From: an uncultured Bacteroides sp.
GTDB lineage: Bacteria; Bacteroidota; Bacteroidia; Bacteroidales; Bacteroidaceae
NCBI GenBank assembly: GCA_944322345.1
Contig: CALUOO010000008.1
Span: forward strand, 1 to 64,000
Length of the DNA: 64,000 bases
Direction: 5' to 3'
Shown here: positions 52,909 through 62,763 of the stretch, in pieces
Position numbering within the stretch: position 1 is the first letter of the stretch
Layout: each line of letters opens with the position of its first letter
Position numbers and translations under genes: made by a program
The notes under the pieces: generated by a model
The model's database searches: none
What the model saw: only the letters and a program-made list of their open reading frames with translations
What the model was told of the DNA's origin: nothing

Positions 52909-53439
52909 ATGAAAAAGCTTATTTTATTTTTTCTGATGACTTTGTCAGTAGGAATGGCTTTTGCACAGTCGGAGGCCGTGGCTGATACTATTCGCAGAGA
53001 TTTGCCCACTGGTGGAATGAAAGAATATGGCGGATTTCTGCTTGATATGAAACTGATGAATCTGTCTGCTCCAAAATTGCCGGAATTGAGCTGGGAGCTG
53101 CCAGATGTGAGCAAGGATTATAACCATATTTTTCAGTTGAATTCAGATGTAACCTATTCGCAAGGATTTACGGATGCGATGTCGTCTTACGGCGGATGGA
53201 GGTATGGCATGTTTGGGGAATCGTCTTCTTCGTATATGCAGATGGGAAGCTTTAAGCTGAAAAACGGCATGAGGCTAAATACATATGGAGATTATAATTG
53301 GAAAGGAATGAGAGTTCCTAACCAAAGTGCCATGCCATGGGAGAAAAATAATTTTCGCGGAGCTTTCGAACTGAAGTCGGAGAATGGCTCGTTTGGCATC
53401 AAGATTGAAGTGCAGCAGGGCAGGAGAGGGCTTTATTGA
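52909..53439 (+). CDS. Secreted protein of unknown function
   Basis: A 176-residue protein with a signal peptide (MKKLILFFLMTLSVGMAFAQ). The mature part is rich in Gly, Ser and aromatic residues (DAMSSYGGWRYGMFGESSSS) and has an alternating pattern suggestive of beta strands near the C terminus. No known domain was recognised. The ATG at 52831 is rejected because the -7 box lies downstream of it and its first 26 residues do not look like a signal peptide. Confidence 0.65.
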   Translation: MKKLILFFLMTLSVGMAFAQSEAVADTIRRDLPTGGMKEYGGFLLDMKLMNLSAPKLPELSWELPDVSKDYNHIFQLNSDVTYSQGFTDAMSSYGGWRYGMFGESSSSYMQMGSFKLKNGMRLNTYGDYNWKGMRVPNQSAMPWEKNNFRGAFELKSENGSFGIKIEVQQGRRGLY

Positions 53440-53448
53440 TTCTGACCG

Positions 53449-54132
53449 TTATTTCCGACGTTTCATGCTACGCAGGATTTGCTTCGTTTCTTTGTCTACT
53501 CTGAGTGATTCGATAGTCTTCTGCAATGTTTTGTTGTATGTCCATGTGTCCAGACTACTTTGTTGCAGATAGTACATTGTCTTATTGGGAAATTTGACAA
53601 AACAGACTGATAACAGCCATGCCATAGCCATACGTGCATAGTATGCTTCGTGAGTGAAGCTATCGGCATATGCCAATATCTCATCGATATGTTTTTCGTC
53701 GATATAATGGAGAAGCATGACGATGCCAAAACGTATTTCAAATTCAGTTTGTGCAGATAGATATGTTTTGAGCAATTCCCAAGTCTCTTCTTTCCTCTCT
53801 TTGACAAGTGATTTCAGTTCACCGCAGAAAATGTCGCATACAGCCCAGTTGTTGATGCGTGGAATAAACATGCGGGCATATTGCATACGCTCTTCCGGCT
53901 GCATTTTGGCTATTCCTATAATTATGCCTTGCAGCATTGTTTCTTCGTAGTATAGGCAATCTTCTGTTTCGACAAAACTTCTCCAGTCGTCTTGGCGGGC
54001 TATTGTTTTTGCTAATGCCCGGAGCTGTGGAATGCGCACTCCCAGAATATTGTTGACATTAGGGAGCAGGGAGGAGTGGAATGCTCTGTAAGCAGAATCT
54101 GCAAGGCTTTCCAGTCTTGTACGGATATTCAT
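53449..54132 (-). CDS. DNA alkylation repair protein, AlkD-like
   Basis: A 227-residue HEAT-like repeat protein: LGVRIPQLRALAKTIARQDD, YEETMLQGIIIGIAKM, then FIPRINNWAVCDIFCGELKSLV. AlkD-family glycosylases excise alkylated bases without base flipping. It follows yebC on the same strand, separated from it by a terminator. Confidence 0.88.
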   Translation of the reverse strand: MNIRTRLESLADSAYRAFHSSLLPNVNNILGVRIPQLRALAKTIARQDDWRSFVETEDCLYYEETMLQGIIIGIAKMQPEERMQYARMFIPRINNWAVCDIFCGELKSLVKERKEETWELLKTYLSAQTEFEIRFGIVMLLHYIDEKHIDEILAYADSFTHEAYYARMAMAWLLSVCFVKFPNKTMYYLQQSSLDTWTYNKTLQKTIESLRVDKETKQILRSMKRRK

Positions 54133-54149
54133 ATTGGTAAAAGCAAGAA

Positions 54150-54179
54150 AAGGAACGGGTTGTAACTTTCCCGTCCCTT
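54150..54179 (-). terminator. Terminator of yebC
   Basis: AAGGAACGGG (54150-54159) pairs with CCCGTCCCTT (54170-54179), one mismatch, and on the minus strand a T-rich run follows. Confidence 0.65.
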
Positions 54180-54206
54180 TTATATTATTGATTGGAATGA
54201 GGGGAA

Positions 54207-54938
54207 TTATTCCTCTTCCGGCTTCATGTTTGTATAAACGGTCTGAACGTCATCAAATTCTCCCAGGCGTTCGATCATCTTGTCTAATGTTTCACGCTGT
54301 TCGGGAGTAACATCTTTCAGATCGTTTGGAATATAGGTGAAGTCTCCACCGACATCCTCGAAACCACACTCTTCCAAATGCTTCTGGATGGCCGAATAGC
54401 TCTTAGGATCGCCGTAGATGGTGATTGTTCCTTCTTCTTCGTCCTCATCGTATTCGTCTTCTACGTTGTAGTCGATCAGGTCGAGAATCAGTTCTTCCAT
54501 ATCCAATCCATCTTTCTTTTTGAATGTGAAAACACATTTATGGTCGAACAGGAATGCCAATGATCCCATTGTACCCAAGTTTCCACCGAATTTGTTGAAT
54601 ACGGAACGTACATCTGCAACCGTACGGGTTGGATTGTCTGTCAGAGTGTCTACAAATACTGCTACTCCGTGAGGTCCGTATCCTTCGTAAGTCATTCCTT
54701 TATAATCGCTCTGGTCTTTTCCCATTGCGTTTTTGATGGCACGCTCAATATTATCCTTCGGCATGTTCTCACGCTTACATGTAGCGATAATAGAACGCAG
54801 TGCCGGATTGTTTTCCGGTTCTGGGCCGCCGGCTTTTACAGCGATAGCAATTTGTTTACCCAGTCTTGTAAATGTTTTTGCCATGTGCCCCCATCTTTTC
54901 AATTTGGTGGCTTTTCTATATTCAAACGCTCTTCCCAT
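54207..54938 (-). CDS. yebC: YebC/PmpR-family regulator
   Basis: A 243-residue YebC-type protein: MGRAFEYRKATKLKRWGHMA at the start, KTFTRLGKQIAIAVKAGGPE, NMPKDNIERAIKNAMGK, and TYEGYGPHGVAVFVDTLTDN, all diagnostic. Members act as transcription regulators or as ribosome-associated factors relieving stalling at proline stretches. It is just downstream of pheT in the same direction (72-base gap), possibly cotranscribed. Confidence 0.95.
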   Translation of the reverse strand: MGRAFEYRKATKLKRWGHMAKTFTRLGKQIAIAVKAGGPEPENNPALRSIIATCKRENMPKDNIERAIKNAMGKDQSDYKGMTYEGYGPHGVAVFVDTLTDNPTRTVADVRSVFNKFGGNLGTMGSLAFLFDHKCVFTFKKKDGLDMEELILDLIDYNVEDEYDEDEEEGTITIYGDPKSYSAIQKHLEECGFEDVGGDFTYIPNDLKDVTPEQRETLDKMIERLGEFDDVQTVYTNMKPEEE

Positions 54939-55010
54939 TGGTTTTAAGTTATAGAGTTATGAGTAATATATTTAAAATTTCAATTTTAATAGTAAGGATC
55001 AGGTAATGGA

Positions 55011-57473
55011 TTATCTTAGCTTGGCTCCTAATTTATCTTCGAGATTCTTGATGAGTTTCGACATGATCTTGTCAATTACCTTATCGTTCAGCGTTTGCGT
55101 CTCGTCTTGCAACAAGAAGCTGACAGCATATGATTTTTTACCGCTTTCAAGGTTCTTTCCCTCGTAAACATCGAACAATTCGACCTCTTTCAAAAGTTTC
55201 TTTTCTGTTTCGTATGCGATTTTTTCGATTTCGGCAAACTGGATGTTCTTGTCGAGTAATAATGCCAGATCTCTTTTTACAGCGGGGAATTTGGATAATT
55301 CTTTATAGCTGATCTTAACAGAACGGATGGCTTTCATCAATTCCTTCCAGTTCAGGTCTGCATAATATACATCATTGTCAATATCGAATGATTTCAGAAT
55401 CTTTTTGGTGACGATACCAAAAGAAGCAAGCCGTTTACCGCCTTTGGTATGAACAGAAAGAGCTGTTGCAAAAATATCATCAGACAAATTGCCGACAACC
55501 AGATTCCGTAAATCCAATCCCAAACGTTTCAGAATGTTTTCAACGTAGGCTTTCAGTTCGTATACAGATGTATTTTCGTCAGCATGCGCCCATGAATTGG
55601 ACACTTTCTTTCCTGTCAGCCACAAACCTAAGTGGTAATCTTCCGAATAACCTGCCAATACTTTTTCAGGGTTCTTTTTATCGGCATCAAAGTAGTAACA
55701 GTTACCGAACTCAAAGAATTTCAGGTCTGCATTCTTACGATTGGCATTGTGAGAGATACTTTCCAATCCACCAAATAATAATGTCTGTCGCATGCAGTTC
55801 AGATCGGTGCTCAACGGATTCATCAACATGACCAAACGATTTGACGGATAGCTCTCTAAATGCTCATAATAAGCCGCTTTGGTCAATGAGTTATTAAGAA
55901 TTTCATTGAATCCGCATCCTACTAATTGTTCTGCTACCAGATTTTGCAGTTTGTTGGATTTGTCATTCTCGCCTTTCGTTGTCAGACTGGACTTTAGCGT
56001 GGTAGGAATCTCAACATTGTTGTATCCATAGATGCGAAGGATATCTTCTATTACATCACAGTCTCTCTGTACGTCTACACGATAGGGAGGAACAGCCAGT
56101 GTTAATCCTTCTGCCGTTTCGTTAATGATTTTCATCTCCAGACTGCTTACGATGCTTTTGATTGTTTTTACCGGGATGATTTTACCTATCAGTGAATGAA
56201 CTTTTTCATAGGATAGCTCTACTATAAAATCATTGACCGGAGCTGTACATACATCTTTGATTTCTGATGAAATAGTTCCTCCAGCCAACTCTTTTACCAT
56301 AAGAGCGGCCAGTTTCAGGCAATATACAACTCCGTTTGGATCGATGCCGCGTTCAAAACGGAAAGAAGCATCGGTGTTTAGACCATGACGACGGGCTGTC
56401 TTTCGTACCCAAGTGGGATGGAAATAAGCACTTTCAAGGAATACATCGGTTGTATGTTCGGTTGAACCAGAATCGAGTCCACCAAATACACCGGCAATAC
56501 ACATTGCTTCTTCCTTATTGCAAATCATCAGATCACGTTCATTCAATTTACGTTCAATGCCATCCAATGTGACAAATGGAGTTCCCTCGGGAAGAGTCTT
56601 TATGATAACTTCGTTCCCTTTAATTTTGGAAGCATCGAAACAGTGCATTGGCTGTCCGAAAGCATGTACAATATAATTGGTAATGTCTACTACATTATTG
56701 ATAGGGCGTAAACCTATCAAACGCAGTTTGTTCTGTAACCATTCAGGACTCTCTTTTACAGTTACCCCCTTTACGGTTACCCCTGCGTAATGAGGACATG
56801 CTTCACTGTTTTCTACGGTTACATGAATATCTAAATCATGATTTTCTACCTTGAAATTCTCTACAGAAGGACGTTGCAACGTAGCTTGTTGTCCGTTTTG
56901 AATCAGGTAGGCGTATAAATCGCGAGCGACTCCATAATGTGAACAAGCATCGGCACGGTTAGGAGTGATATCTACTTCCAATATATAATCGCTCTTGATA
57001 TTATAATAATCTTTGGCGAGGGTGCCGGGGACAACTTCTGCCGGAAGTACAATGATGCCGGCATGATCGGTTCCAATGCCTATTTCATCTTCTGCACAAA
57101 TCATTCCAGTTGACTCAACTCCACGGATTTTTGATTTCTTAATGGTAAAGCACTCATCGCCATCATATAGCTTTGTACCAAGTGTGGCTACAATCACTTT
57201 TTGTCCGGCAGCTACATTGGGAGCTCCACATACAATTTGTACAGGTTCGCCATTCCCTAAATCGACAGTTGTAATGTGTAAATGGTCAGAATTTGGGTGT
57301 TCTATGCAAGTCAATACCTCGCCAACTACCAATCCTTCGAGCCCACCTTTTATGGTTTGCACTTCTTCTACACTTCCTGTTTCCAAACCGATGGAAGTAA
57401 GTGCAGCAGCAGTTTCTTCAGGTGTCAGGTTGAAATTGACATACTCTTTCAACCAGTTATAAGAGATATTCAT
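55011..57473 (-). CDS. pheT: Phenylalanyl-tRNA synthetase beta subunit
   Basis: An 820-residue subunit. The N terminus MNISYNWLKEYVNFNLTPEE and the EMAP-like tRNA-binding domain (EHPNSDHLHITTVDLGNG) are followed by B3/B4 and B5 domains, and it ends with the ferredoxin-fold anticodon-binding domain (SKFPAVKRDLALLLDKNI). It binds tRNA-Phe and hosts the editing site; the alpha subunit is not in the window. Confidence 0.97.
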   Translation of the reverse strand: MNISYNWLKEYVNFNLTPEETAAALTSIGLETGSVEEVQTIKGGLEGLVVGEVLTCIEHPNSDHLHITTVDLGNGEPVQIVCGAPNVAAGQKVIVATLGTKLYDGDECFTIKKSKIRGVESTGMICAEDEIGIGTDHAGIIVLPAEVVPGTLAKDYYNIKSDYILEVDITPNRADACSHYGVARDLYAYLIQNGQQATLQRPSVENFKVENHDLDIHVTVENSEACPHYAGVTVKGVTVKESPEWLQNKLRLIGLRPINNVVDITNYIVHAFGQPMHCFDASKIKGNEVIIKTLPEGTPFVTLDGIERKLNERDLMICNKEEAMCIAGVFGGLDSGSTEHTTDVFLESAYFHPTWVRKTARRHGLNTDASFRFERGIDPNGVVYCLKLAALMVKELAGGTISSEIKDVCTAPVNDFIVELSYEKVHSLIGKIIPVKTIKSIVSSLEMKIINETAEGLTLAVPPYRVDVQRDCDVIEDILRIYGYNNVEIPTTLKSSLTTKGENDKSNKLQNLVAEQLVGCGFNEILNNSLTKAAYYEHLESYPSNRLVMLMNPLSTDLNCMRQTLLFGGLESISHNANRKNADLKFFEFGNCYYFDADKKNPEKVLAGYSEDYHLGLWLTGKKVSNSWAHADENTSVYELKAYVENILKRLGLDLRNLVVGNLSDDIFATALSVHTKGGKRLASFGIVTKKILKSFDIDNDVYYADLNWKELMKAIRSVKISYKELSKFPAVKRDLALLLDKNIQFAEIEKIAYETEKKLLKEVELFDVYEGKNLESGKKSYAVSFLLQDETQTLNDKVIDKIMSKLIKNLEDKLGAKLR

Positions 57474-57508
57474 ATCATTAAGTTTTTATTGTTTCTCAAA
57501 AAGACTCG

Positions 57509-57516
57509 CAAAGTTA
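57509..57516 (-). promoter_or_regulatory. Candidate -7 box of pheT
   Basis: The minus strand reads TAACTTTG, matching TAnnTTTG, 36 bases ahead of the pheT ATG. Confidence 0.5.
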
Positions 57517-57556
57517 ATAAGATTTTTTGGTTGATAGAGAAGGATTTGAAAGAAAA

Positions 57557-57596
57557 AACAGGAATCTGACATAAACGTTTTTGCCAGATTCCTGTT
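57557..57596 (-). terminator. Terminator of the PepSY-like gene
   Basis: AACAGGAATCTG (57557-57568) pairs perfectly with CAGATTCCTGTT (57585-57596); on the minus strand TTTTTTCT follows. Confidence 0.8.
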
Positions 57597-57633
57597 TGAT
57601 TTCGGTGACAATATACTCTAAGTACTTTTAGGG

Positions 57634-58071
57634 TTACATATCTATATCAATTAATTTGAACTTTAGGTCAAATTTTAACTCAACCCGATTAGATAGTTTA
57701 ACTTCATAATCTTTGCTGTCTCGCTCGATGACCAACACTTTCGTATCAGGATAGTTGGTATTGATATACTGCTGGATGGGTTGAGGAATAACTTGAAGAG
57801 GTACAGACGTAAATTTGCAGTTTACTTCTTCCCAATTACCTTTTTTATCAAATTCGATTTTATTTCCATCTGTAAAAATAACTTCATAGCTTTTACTTAA
57901 TAGATCATTTTCCATCTTGGCTAATGCAACTTTACTATCAGCGAAGTGTTGTTTGATGAATTGCTGGGCAGCTTTTGGCATTTGAGTTACTTGTATCGGT
58001 TTATCGTCATCAGCTTTAACTACAGTTTGTAAAGTAAATAAGCATACAAATAAAAATAATAACTTTTTCAT
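57634..58071 (-). CDS. Secreted PepSY-like protein
   Basis: A 145-residue protein with a signal peptide (LLFLFVCLFTLQTVVKA) and two PepSY-like units (AAQQFIKQHFADSKVALAKM; PIQQYINTNYPDTKVLVIER), each followed by a YEV(I/K)...K(I/L)EFD-type strand, the layout of the DUF2874/PepSY-like family common in Bacteroides. It is periplasmic; function unknown. A histidine kinase/regulator pair is encoded just upstream, suggesting it may be a target of that system. Confidence 0.8.
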   Translation of the reverse strand: MKKLLFLFVCLFTLQTVVKADDDKPIQVTQMPKAAQQFIKQHFADSKVALAKMENDLLSKSYEVIFTDGNKIEFDKKGNWEEVNCKFTSVPLQVIPQPIQQYINTNYPDTKVLVIERDSKDYEVKLSNRVELKFDLKFKLIDIDM

Positions 58072-58273
58072 AATCTTCTTTTTTTAGTTGGTTTATACTT
58101 TTAATTATTTATTTCGTACTGCAAAGATGGATACTAATTCTGAAAAGATTTAGGAATATATAGTGAAAATACATTTTTCTTGAGAAAAAGAAAATTGGAA
58201 TATTGTGGTTACTATTTTTGGAAATCTAAAAACTAATATGGCCTTAATTGCACGCTATTCTAATAAACAATGT

Positions 58274-59545
58274 TTACTTGCTTATTTTAAAGCAATGCTT
58301 TTCTTCTTCGAAACTATATTGGAGTTTTAGATGTTGCAGTTGGCAGATGGAATCTACAATAGCCAGTCCTAACCCTGTAGAGCCTTCTTTTTTGTTGCCT
58401 TGATAGAAACGTTCGAAAATATGCTCTCTATCTAGGGGATGTTTTATACCTGTGTTCTTGAAGATTATACTGTCAGTGGTAATAATGATTTGAATAATTC
58501 CCTCATCTATATTGTGTACAAATGCATTTTTTAAAAGATTTGTGAGCAGAACTGTAGCTAGTGACTCGTTCATATTAATATAAAAATGTCCGGTCTCTTC
58601 GATGTTAACTTGGATATTCTTATATTGATATACTTCTTTATAGTCTTCGATATATTGCTTAAGGTGCGTATTCAGTTCTAAATTCTTTGTATCAGAAAAT
58701 TGCTTATTGTCTATTTTGGTTAAGAGCAATAACGATTTATTCAGTTTAGTTATATACTCAAGAGTTTGATGAGTCTTTATTAATTCTTCTAATTGTTTTT
58801 CAGATAATGAATCATCTTCCATTAACATCTCTAATCGATTGCGGCAAATGGCAAGAGGAGTTTGTATTTCATGTGAAGCATTTCCTATAAACTGTTTTTG
58901 TTGTTCAAATATTTGTTCGGTACGTTCTGTATATCGAACAACGGCATCGTTCAGCTTTTGAAATTCTGTTATTTTTGTGTTATTTCTTAGTGGAGTATTA
59001 TTTTTCCCTGTTTGATATTCGTCCATCCAATGCAATAATATATAAAGTGGTCGCATGTTTCTGTAAAATACCCAAACGGAGACAAGAATAATACATAACA
59101 AAAGAGCTACATATAAGAAGATTATCCATAGTTGGATTGATTTTTTTAAATCTTCCTTTTCAATACTAGGGGTGGATACTGTAAGTTGGTGATACTTGCC
59201 TTGACCGTCTCGAAAAATGGTTGTTAAAATTCGAGCAGGTTCGGTTTCTCCTTTTTCTATGATATAAACCATAGAATCTTTATATTGAATATCGGATTGA
59301 CTTTTGGCATATTCTTGGCTTACTTCTGTGAGATAGTATTGATTGTTGGAGCCTATATGTCCTGAAGGTAGTTCTTCGCCTGCTAAAGCCCGTATGATGA
59401 TGGTTTCTGAATAATCTTCTAATGCATCATCTACTTCATCATTGATTTCGTCAATCATGGTGATGTAAAAGAATATAGCCCATATGGTCAGAATAGCAGT
59501 TAAAACCAATGAGAGGCGGAAAATGGTGTGATAGATAAGTTTCAT
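58274..59545 (-). CDS. Sensor histidine kinase
   Basis: A 423-residue membrane kinase: two helices (~10-30 and ~139-161) bracket a periplasmic sensor of ~108 residues. Phospho-acceptor His225 lies in IGNASHEIQTPLAICRN, the N box is LLKNAFVHN and the G box GSTGLGLAIVDSI. It autophosphorylates and passes phosphate to the regulator encoded 10 bases upstream in the same operon. The signal is unknown. Confidence 0.93.
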   Translation of the reverse strand: MKLIYHTIFRLSLVLTAILTIWAIFFYITMIDEINDEVDDALEDYSETIIIRALAGEELPSGHIGSNNQYYLTEVSQEYAKSQSDIQYKDSMVYIIEKGETEPARILTTIFRDGQGKYHQLTVSTPSIEKEDLKKSIQLWIIFLYVALLLCIILVSVWVFYRNMRPLYILLHWMDEYQTGKNNTPLRNNTKITEFQKLNDAVVRYTERTEQIFEQQKQFIGNASHEIQTPLAICRNRLEMLMEDDSLSEKQLEELIKTHQTLEYITKLNKSLLLLTKIDNKQFSDTKNLELNTHLKQYIEDYKEVYQYKNIQVNIEETGHFYINMNESLATVLLTNLLKNAFVHNIDEGIIQIIITTDSIIFKNTGIKHPLDREHIFERFYQGNKKEGSTGLGLAIVDSICQLQHLKLQYSFEEEKHCFKISK

Positions 59546-59555
59546 GCAAATTTAA

Positions 59556-60233
59556 TTATTCTACTATCATTTTATAGCCAAATCCATAGACAGCCTTTAA
59601 TTCTATGTTTGCACCCGCTTCTTTTAGCTTTTTGCGAAGATTCTTGATTTGGGCATAAATAAAGTCAAAATTATCTACTTGATCAATATGATCTCCCCAT
59701 ACGGATTCTGCCAATGTACTTTTATTGATAAGTCTTCCAGGACGATTTATGAAATAAAGTAGAATATCATATTCTTTTCTGTTCAGTTCCAGCTCTTTAT
59801 TCCCTACGAACACTTTGAAATTATCTGGTTCAATGCGAACATTACCTTGAATGATATCTAATTTCCCATTATGTTGGTGGCGACGGATAACACTTTTAAT
59901 TCTGGCACTTAGTTCAGCCAGATGGAATGGTTTTGATAGATAATCATCAGCTCCTAAATCTAATCCTTGAATTTTATCTTCCAATGAATCTTTTGCAGAA
60001 ATGATGATAACATTTTCGCGTTTGTTCATTGATTTCAATCGTTCGAGTATATCTAAGCCACTTCCTCCTGGTAACATGATGTCTAGTAGGATACAATCGT
60101 AGTCATAGTCCTCTATCTTATATAATGCTGCATTAAAATTATCGGCAGTTTCTACCACATAACGTTCTTTCTCAAGGGAACGTTGAATGAGTTCTCTCAA
60201 TTCAGGTTCATCTTCGACAATTAATATTTTCAT
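59556..60233 (-). CDS. OmpR-family response regulator
   Basis: A 225-residue regulator with a receiver domain (phospho-acceptor Asp51 in LLDIMLPGG; Lys in YLSKPF) and a winged-helix DNA-binding domain (LNRKEYDILLYFINRPGRLI, ending VYGFGYKMI). MKILIVEDEPELREL at 60233 is the standard start; a 10-residue longer form beginning at 60263 is unlikely. It is the first gene of the operon with the kinase. Confidence 0.94.
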   Translation of the reverse strand: MKILIVEDEPELRELIQRSLEKERYVVETADNFNAALYKIEDYDYDCILLDIMLPGGSGLDILERLKSMNKRENVIIISAKDSLEDKIQGLDLGADDYLSKPFHLAELSARIKSVIRRHQHNGKLDIIQGNVRIEPDNFKVFVGNKELELNRKEYDILLYFINRPGRLINKSTLAESVWGDHIDQVDNFDFIYAQIKNLRKKLKEAGANIELKAVYGFGYKMIVE

Positions 60234-60382
60234 ATAAAACCCTTTGTTTGAATATTGACACAAAGAAAAAAGATATTTCTGAAATAAAACTGAAAAGGGA
60301 AAGGATTTTTTGTAAGAACTGGTTAATTGACAGATTTATGAGTGAGAAATAAATAATCTTTTGCAGGTGATTTTATGTAATA

Positions 60383-60427
60383 AAAACGCAGATTTATCCA
60401 ATGACTTACTGAATAAACCTGCGTTTT
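60383..60427 (-). terminator. Terminator of proS
   Basis: AAAACGCAGATTTAT (from 60383) pairs with ATAAACCTGCGTTTT (to 60427) with one mismatch; on the minus strand T residues follow. Confidence 0.75.
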
Positions 60428-60449
60428 AGAAATAATCAATGAATTATGA

Positions 60450-61943
60450 TTAATATGAACGTGCAAAGATCACACGGCATGCAGAAGGCTTTCCTGTGAC
60501 CATGCATTTTCCAGGTTCTTTATCTCCAGGAACGAATGAATCAAACGGGATACAACGAATAGTCGCTTTTGTCTCCTCTTTGATTTTCTCTTCTGTCTCT
60601 GTAGTTCCATCCCAGTGAGCCAAAATAAATCCACCTTCTTCGATTTTTTCTTTAAATTCGTCGTATGTATCAACTGTTGTAATTCGTGAATTGCGATAGT
60701 TTAATGCTTTTTGATAGATATTGTTTTGAATTTCTTCAAGAAGATTTTTAACATATGTCTCAATGCCATCGCAGGTAATTGTTTCTTTTTCTAGTGTGTC
60801 GCGACGCATTACCTCCATTGTGTTGTTTTCGAGGTCACGTCCACCCATAACGAGACGTACAGGTACTCCTTTAAGCTCATAGTCTGCAAATTTAAATCCT
60901 GGACGTTTATTATCTGCATTGTCATATTTTACAGAAATACCCATTGCTCTCAGATTGTTTGCGATATTTTCTACTTTAGCATCAATCTGTTTAAGCTGTT
61001 CCTCGTTCTTGTAGATGGGGATAATAACTACTTGGATAGGAGCTAAATGTGGAGGTAATACTAATCCGTTGTCGTCGGAATGAGTCATGATCAGAGCACC
61101 CATCAAACGGGTAGAAACTCCCCAAGAGGTTGCCCACACATATTCCAGTTTATTTTCTTTGTTGACAAATTGAACATCAAAAGCCTTGGCAAAATTTTGT
61201 CCTAAGAAATGAGATGTTCCGCTTTGAAGAGCTTTTCCATCTTGCATCATAGCTTCAATGGTATATGTGTCTAATGCACCTGCAAAACGTTCATTTGCAG
61301 ATTTTACTCCTTTGATGACAGGGACAGCCATATATTTTTCTGCAAAATCTGCATATACATTCAGCATCTTTTGTGCCTCAGCTTCGGCTTCTTCACGAGT
61401 TGCGTGTGCTGTATGGCCTTCTTGCCACAAAAATTCTGCAGTACGCAAAAAAAGACGTGTACGCATTTCCCATCTCATTACATTAGCCCATTGATTACAC
61501 AAGATAGGAAGGTCACGATAAGAATTAATCCAATTTCTGTATGTATTCCAGATAATTGTTTCAGAAGTCGGTCGAATAATTAACTCTTCTTCTAATTTGG
61601 CTTCCGGGTCTACTATTACACCTTTCCCATCAGGTGAGGTTTTCAATCGATGGTGGGTTACAACAGCACATTCTTTGGCAAATCCTTCTACATGTTCTGC
61701 TTCACGGCTCAAAAATGATTTAGGAATTAATAGGGGGAAATAAGCATTTACGTGTCCAGTTGCTTTGAACATGTCATCTAACTGGCGTTGCATTTTTTCC
61801 CAAATTGCATAACCATAAGGTTTGATAACCATACATCCGCGTACTGCAGACTGCTCTGCTAAATCAGCTTTTACTACCAGATCATTGTACCATTGTGAGT
61901 AATTTTCACTGCGCTTGGTCAAGTCTTTCAATTCTTTTGCCAT
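60450..61943 (-). CDS. proS: Prolyl-tRNA synthetase, archaeal/eukaryotic type
   Basis: A 497-residue class II synthetase of the short form without the bacterial editing insert. Class II motifs are [18 protein letters not shown] (motif 1 region), [20 protein letters not shown] (motif 2 region) and [17 protein letters not shown] (motif 3 region). The C terminus ends CRVIFARSY. It charges tRNA-Pro. Confidence 0.96.
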   Translation of the reverse strand: MAKELKDLTKRSENYSQWYNDLVVKADLAEQSAVRGCMVIKPYGYAIWEKMQRQLDDMFKATGHVNAYFPLLIPKSFLSREAEHVEGFAKECAVVTHHRLKTSPDGKGVIVDPEAKLEEELIIRPTSETIIWNTYRNWINSYRDLPILCNQWANVMRWEMRTRLFLRTAEFLWQEGHTAHATREEAEAEAQKMLNVYADFAEKYMAVPVIKGVKSANERFAGALDTYTIEAMMQDGKALQSGTSHFLGQNFAKAFDVQFVNKENKLEYVWATSWGVSTRLMGALIMTHSDDNGLVLPPHLAPIQVVIIPIYKNEEQLKQIDAKVENIANNLRAMGISVKYDNADNKRPGFKFADYELKGVPVRLVMGGRDLENNTMEVMRRDTLEKETITCDGIETYVKNLLEEIQNNIYQKALNYRNSRITTVDTYDEFKEKIEEGGFILAHWDGTTETEEKIKEETKATIRCIPFDSFVPGDKEPGKCMVTGKPSACRVIFARSY

Positions 61944-61989
61944 TATCTTATTTCTATTTTAAATTTCTTTGTATGCTGAAATCAACGCG

Positions 61990-61997
61990 CAAAAGTA
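61990..61997 (-). promoter_or_regulatory. Candidate -7 box of proS
   Basis: The minus strand reads TACTTTTG, matching TAnnTTTG, 47 bases ahead of the ATG. Confidence 0.5.
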
Positions 61998-62052
61998 CTA
62001 AAAAATGAGCAAATAGCTCTATTGTTATTTATTAAATGGCATTTTAGAATTA

Positions 62053-62763
62053 TTAAAACCATTGTAATTTTAGTCCAAATGATAAACTTAGGTAATCACG
62101 AGGACGCAAATATCGGTTAGTGACTGCACTGATCAGGTATAAATCACAGGTACTTATTTCATAAAAGAAAGTGACGGATTTTGCTGAAATCCGGAATCGT
62201 GGATCTATATCATATGTTAAACGTTGTCCCATGTAAATGTGTATTCTTATCTTATTAGAGAAACCGTAATATCCTTTTGGATAGCGGTCTGGTTCATGCA
62301 CCCAAAATTGGTCTCCGAATACGGTATTTAGATAAAGACCGCATGCAAGCGGCTCTATTGAAAATCTTTTTCCTAAATCGAGGTCCCAAGGCATATAGTT
62401 TTGCTTGAGTGTCATAGTTATTTTGGCCTTCTTTGATGAATATTTGGGAATAAATCCGAACAATAAGTCTGTTTCCCATTGGTTCTTTTTCCCATAATCC
62501 CATCCAGTTCCGAATGACAGTAGGCCCATATTACCCGCAAATTGCATTTTTCCATATGTAGGAATAATGCGTGCCCAGTTTTTATGACGGCGGTATACGC
62601 GTCTTTCGTATCTGGTTGATGGACTAATAATCGTATCTGTCGTATTGAACAAGAACAATGTGTCTGCTGGATGAATAGCCAATAGATCGTTTGGTATAGT
62701 AGTTATGACAAGTATAATGGTTATTCGTAATATGATTTTAAAATTCAACCAATTCATATTCAT
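62053..62763 (-). CDS. Probable outer-membrane beta-barrel-like protein
   Basis: A 236-residue protein with an N-terminal hydrophobic signal segment (IILRITIILVITTIPNDLLA). The rest has alternating hydrophobic and polar strands with many aromatic residues and ends in LKLQWF; a terminal Phe is typical of outer-membrane barrels. No named family was recognised. It overlaps the phosphoesterase gene by 26 bases (or 20 from the ATG at 62757), so they are likely cotranscribed. Confidence 0.6.
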   Translation of the reverse strand: MNMNWLNFKIILRITIILVITTIPNDLLAIHPADTLFLFNTTDTIISPSTRYERRVYRRHKNWARIIPTYGKMQFAGNMGLLSFGTGWDYGKKNQWETDLLFGFIPKYSSKKAKITMTLKQNYMPWDLDLGKRFSIEPLACGLYLNTVFGDQFWVHEPDRYPKGYYGFSNKIRIHIYMGQRLTYDIDPRFRISAKSVTFFYEISTCDLYLISAVTNRYLRPRDYLSLSFGLKLQWF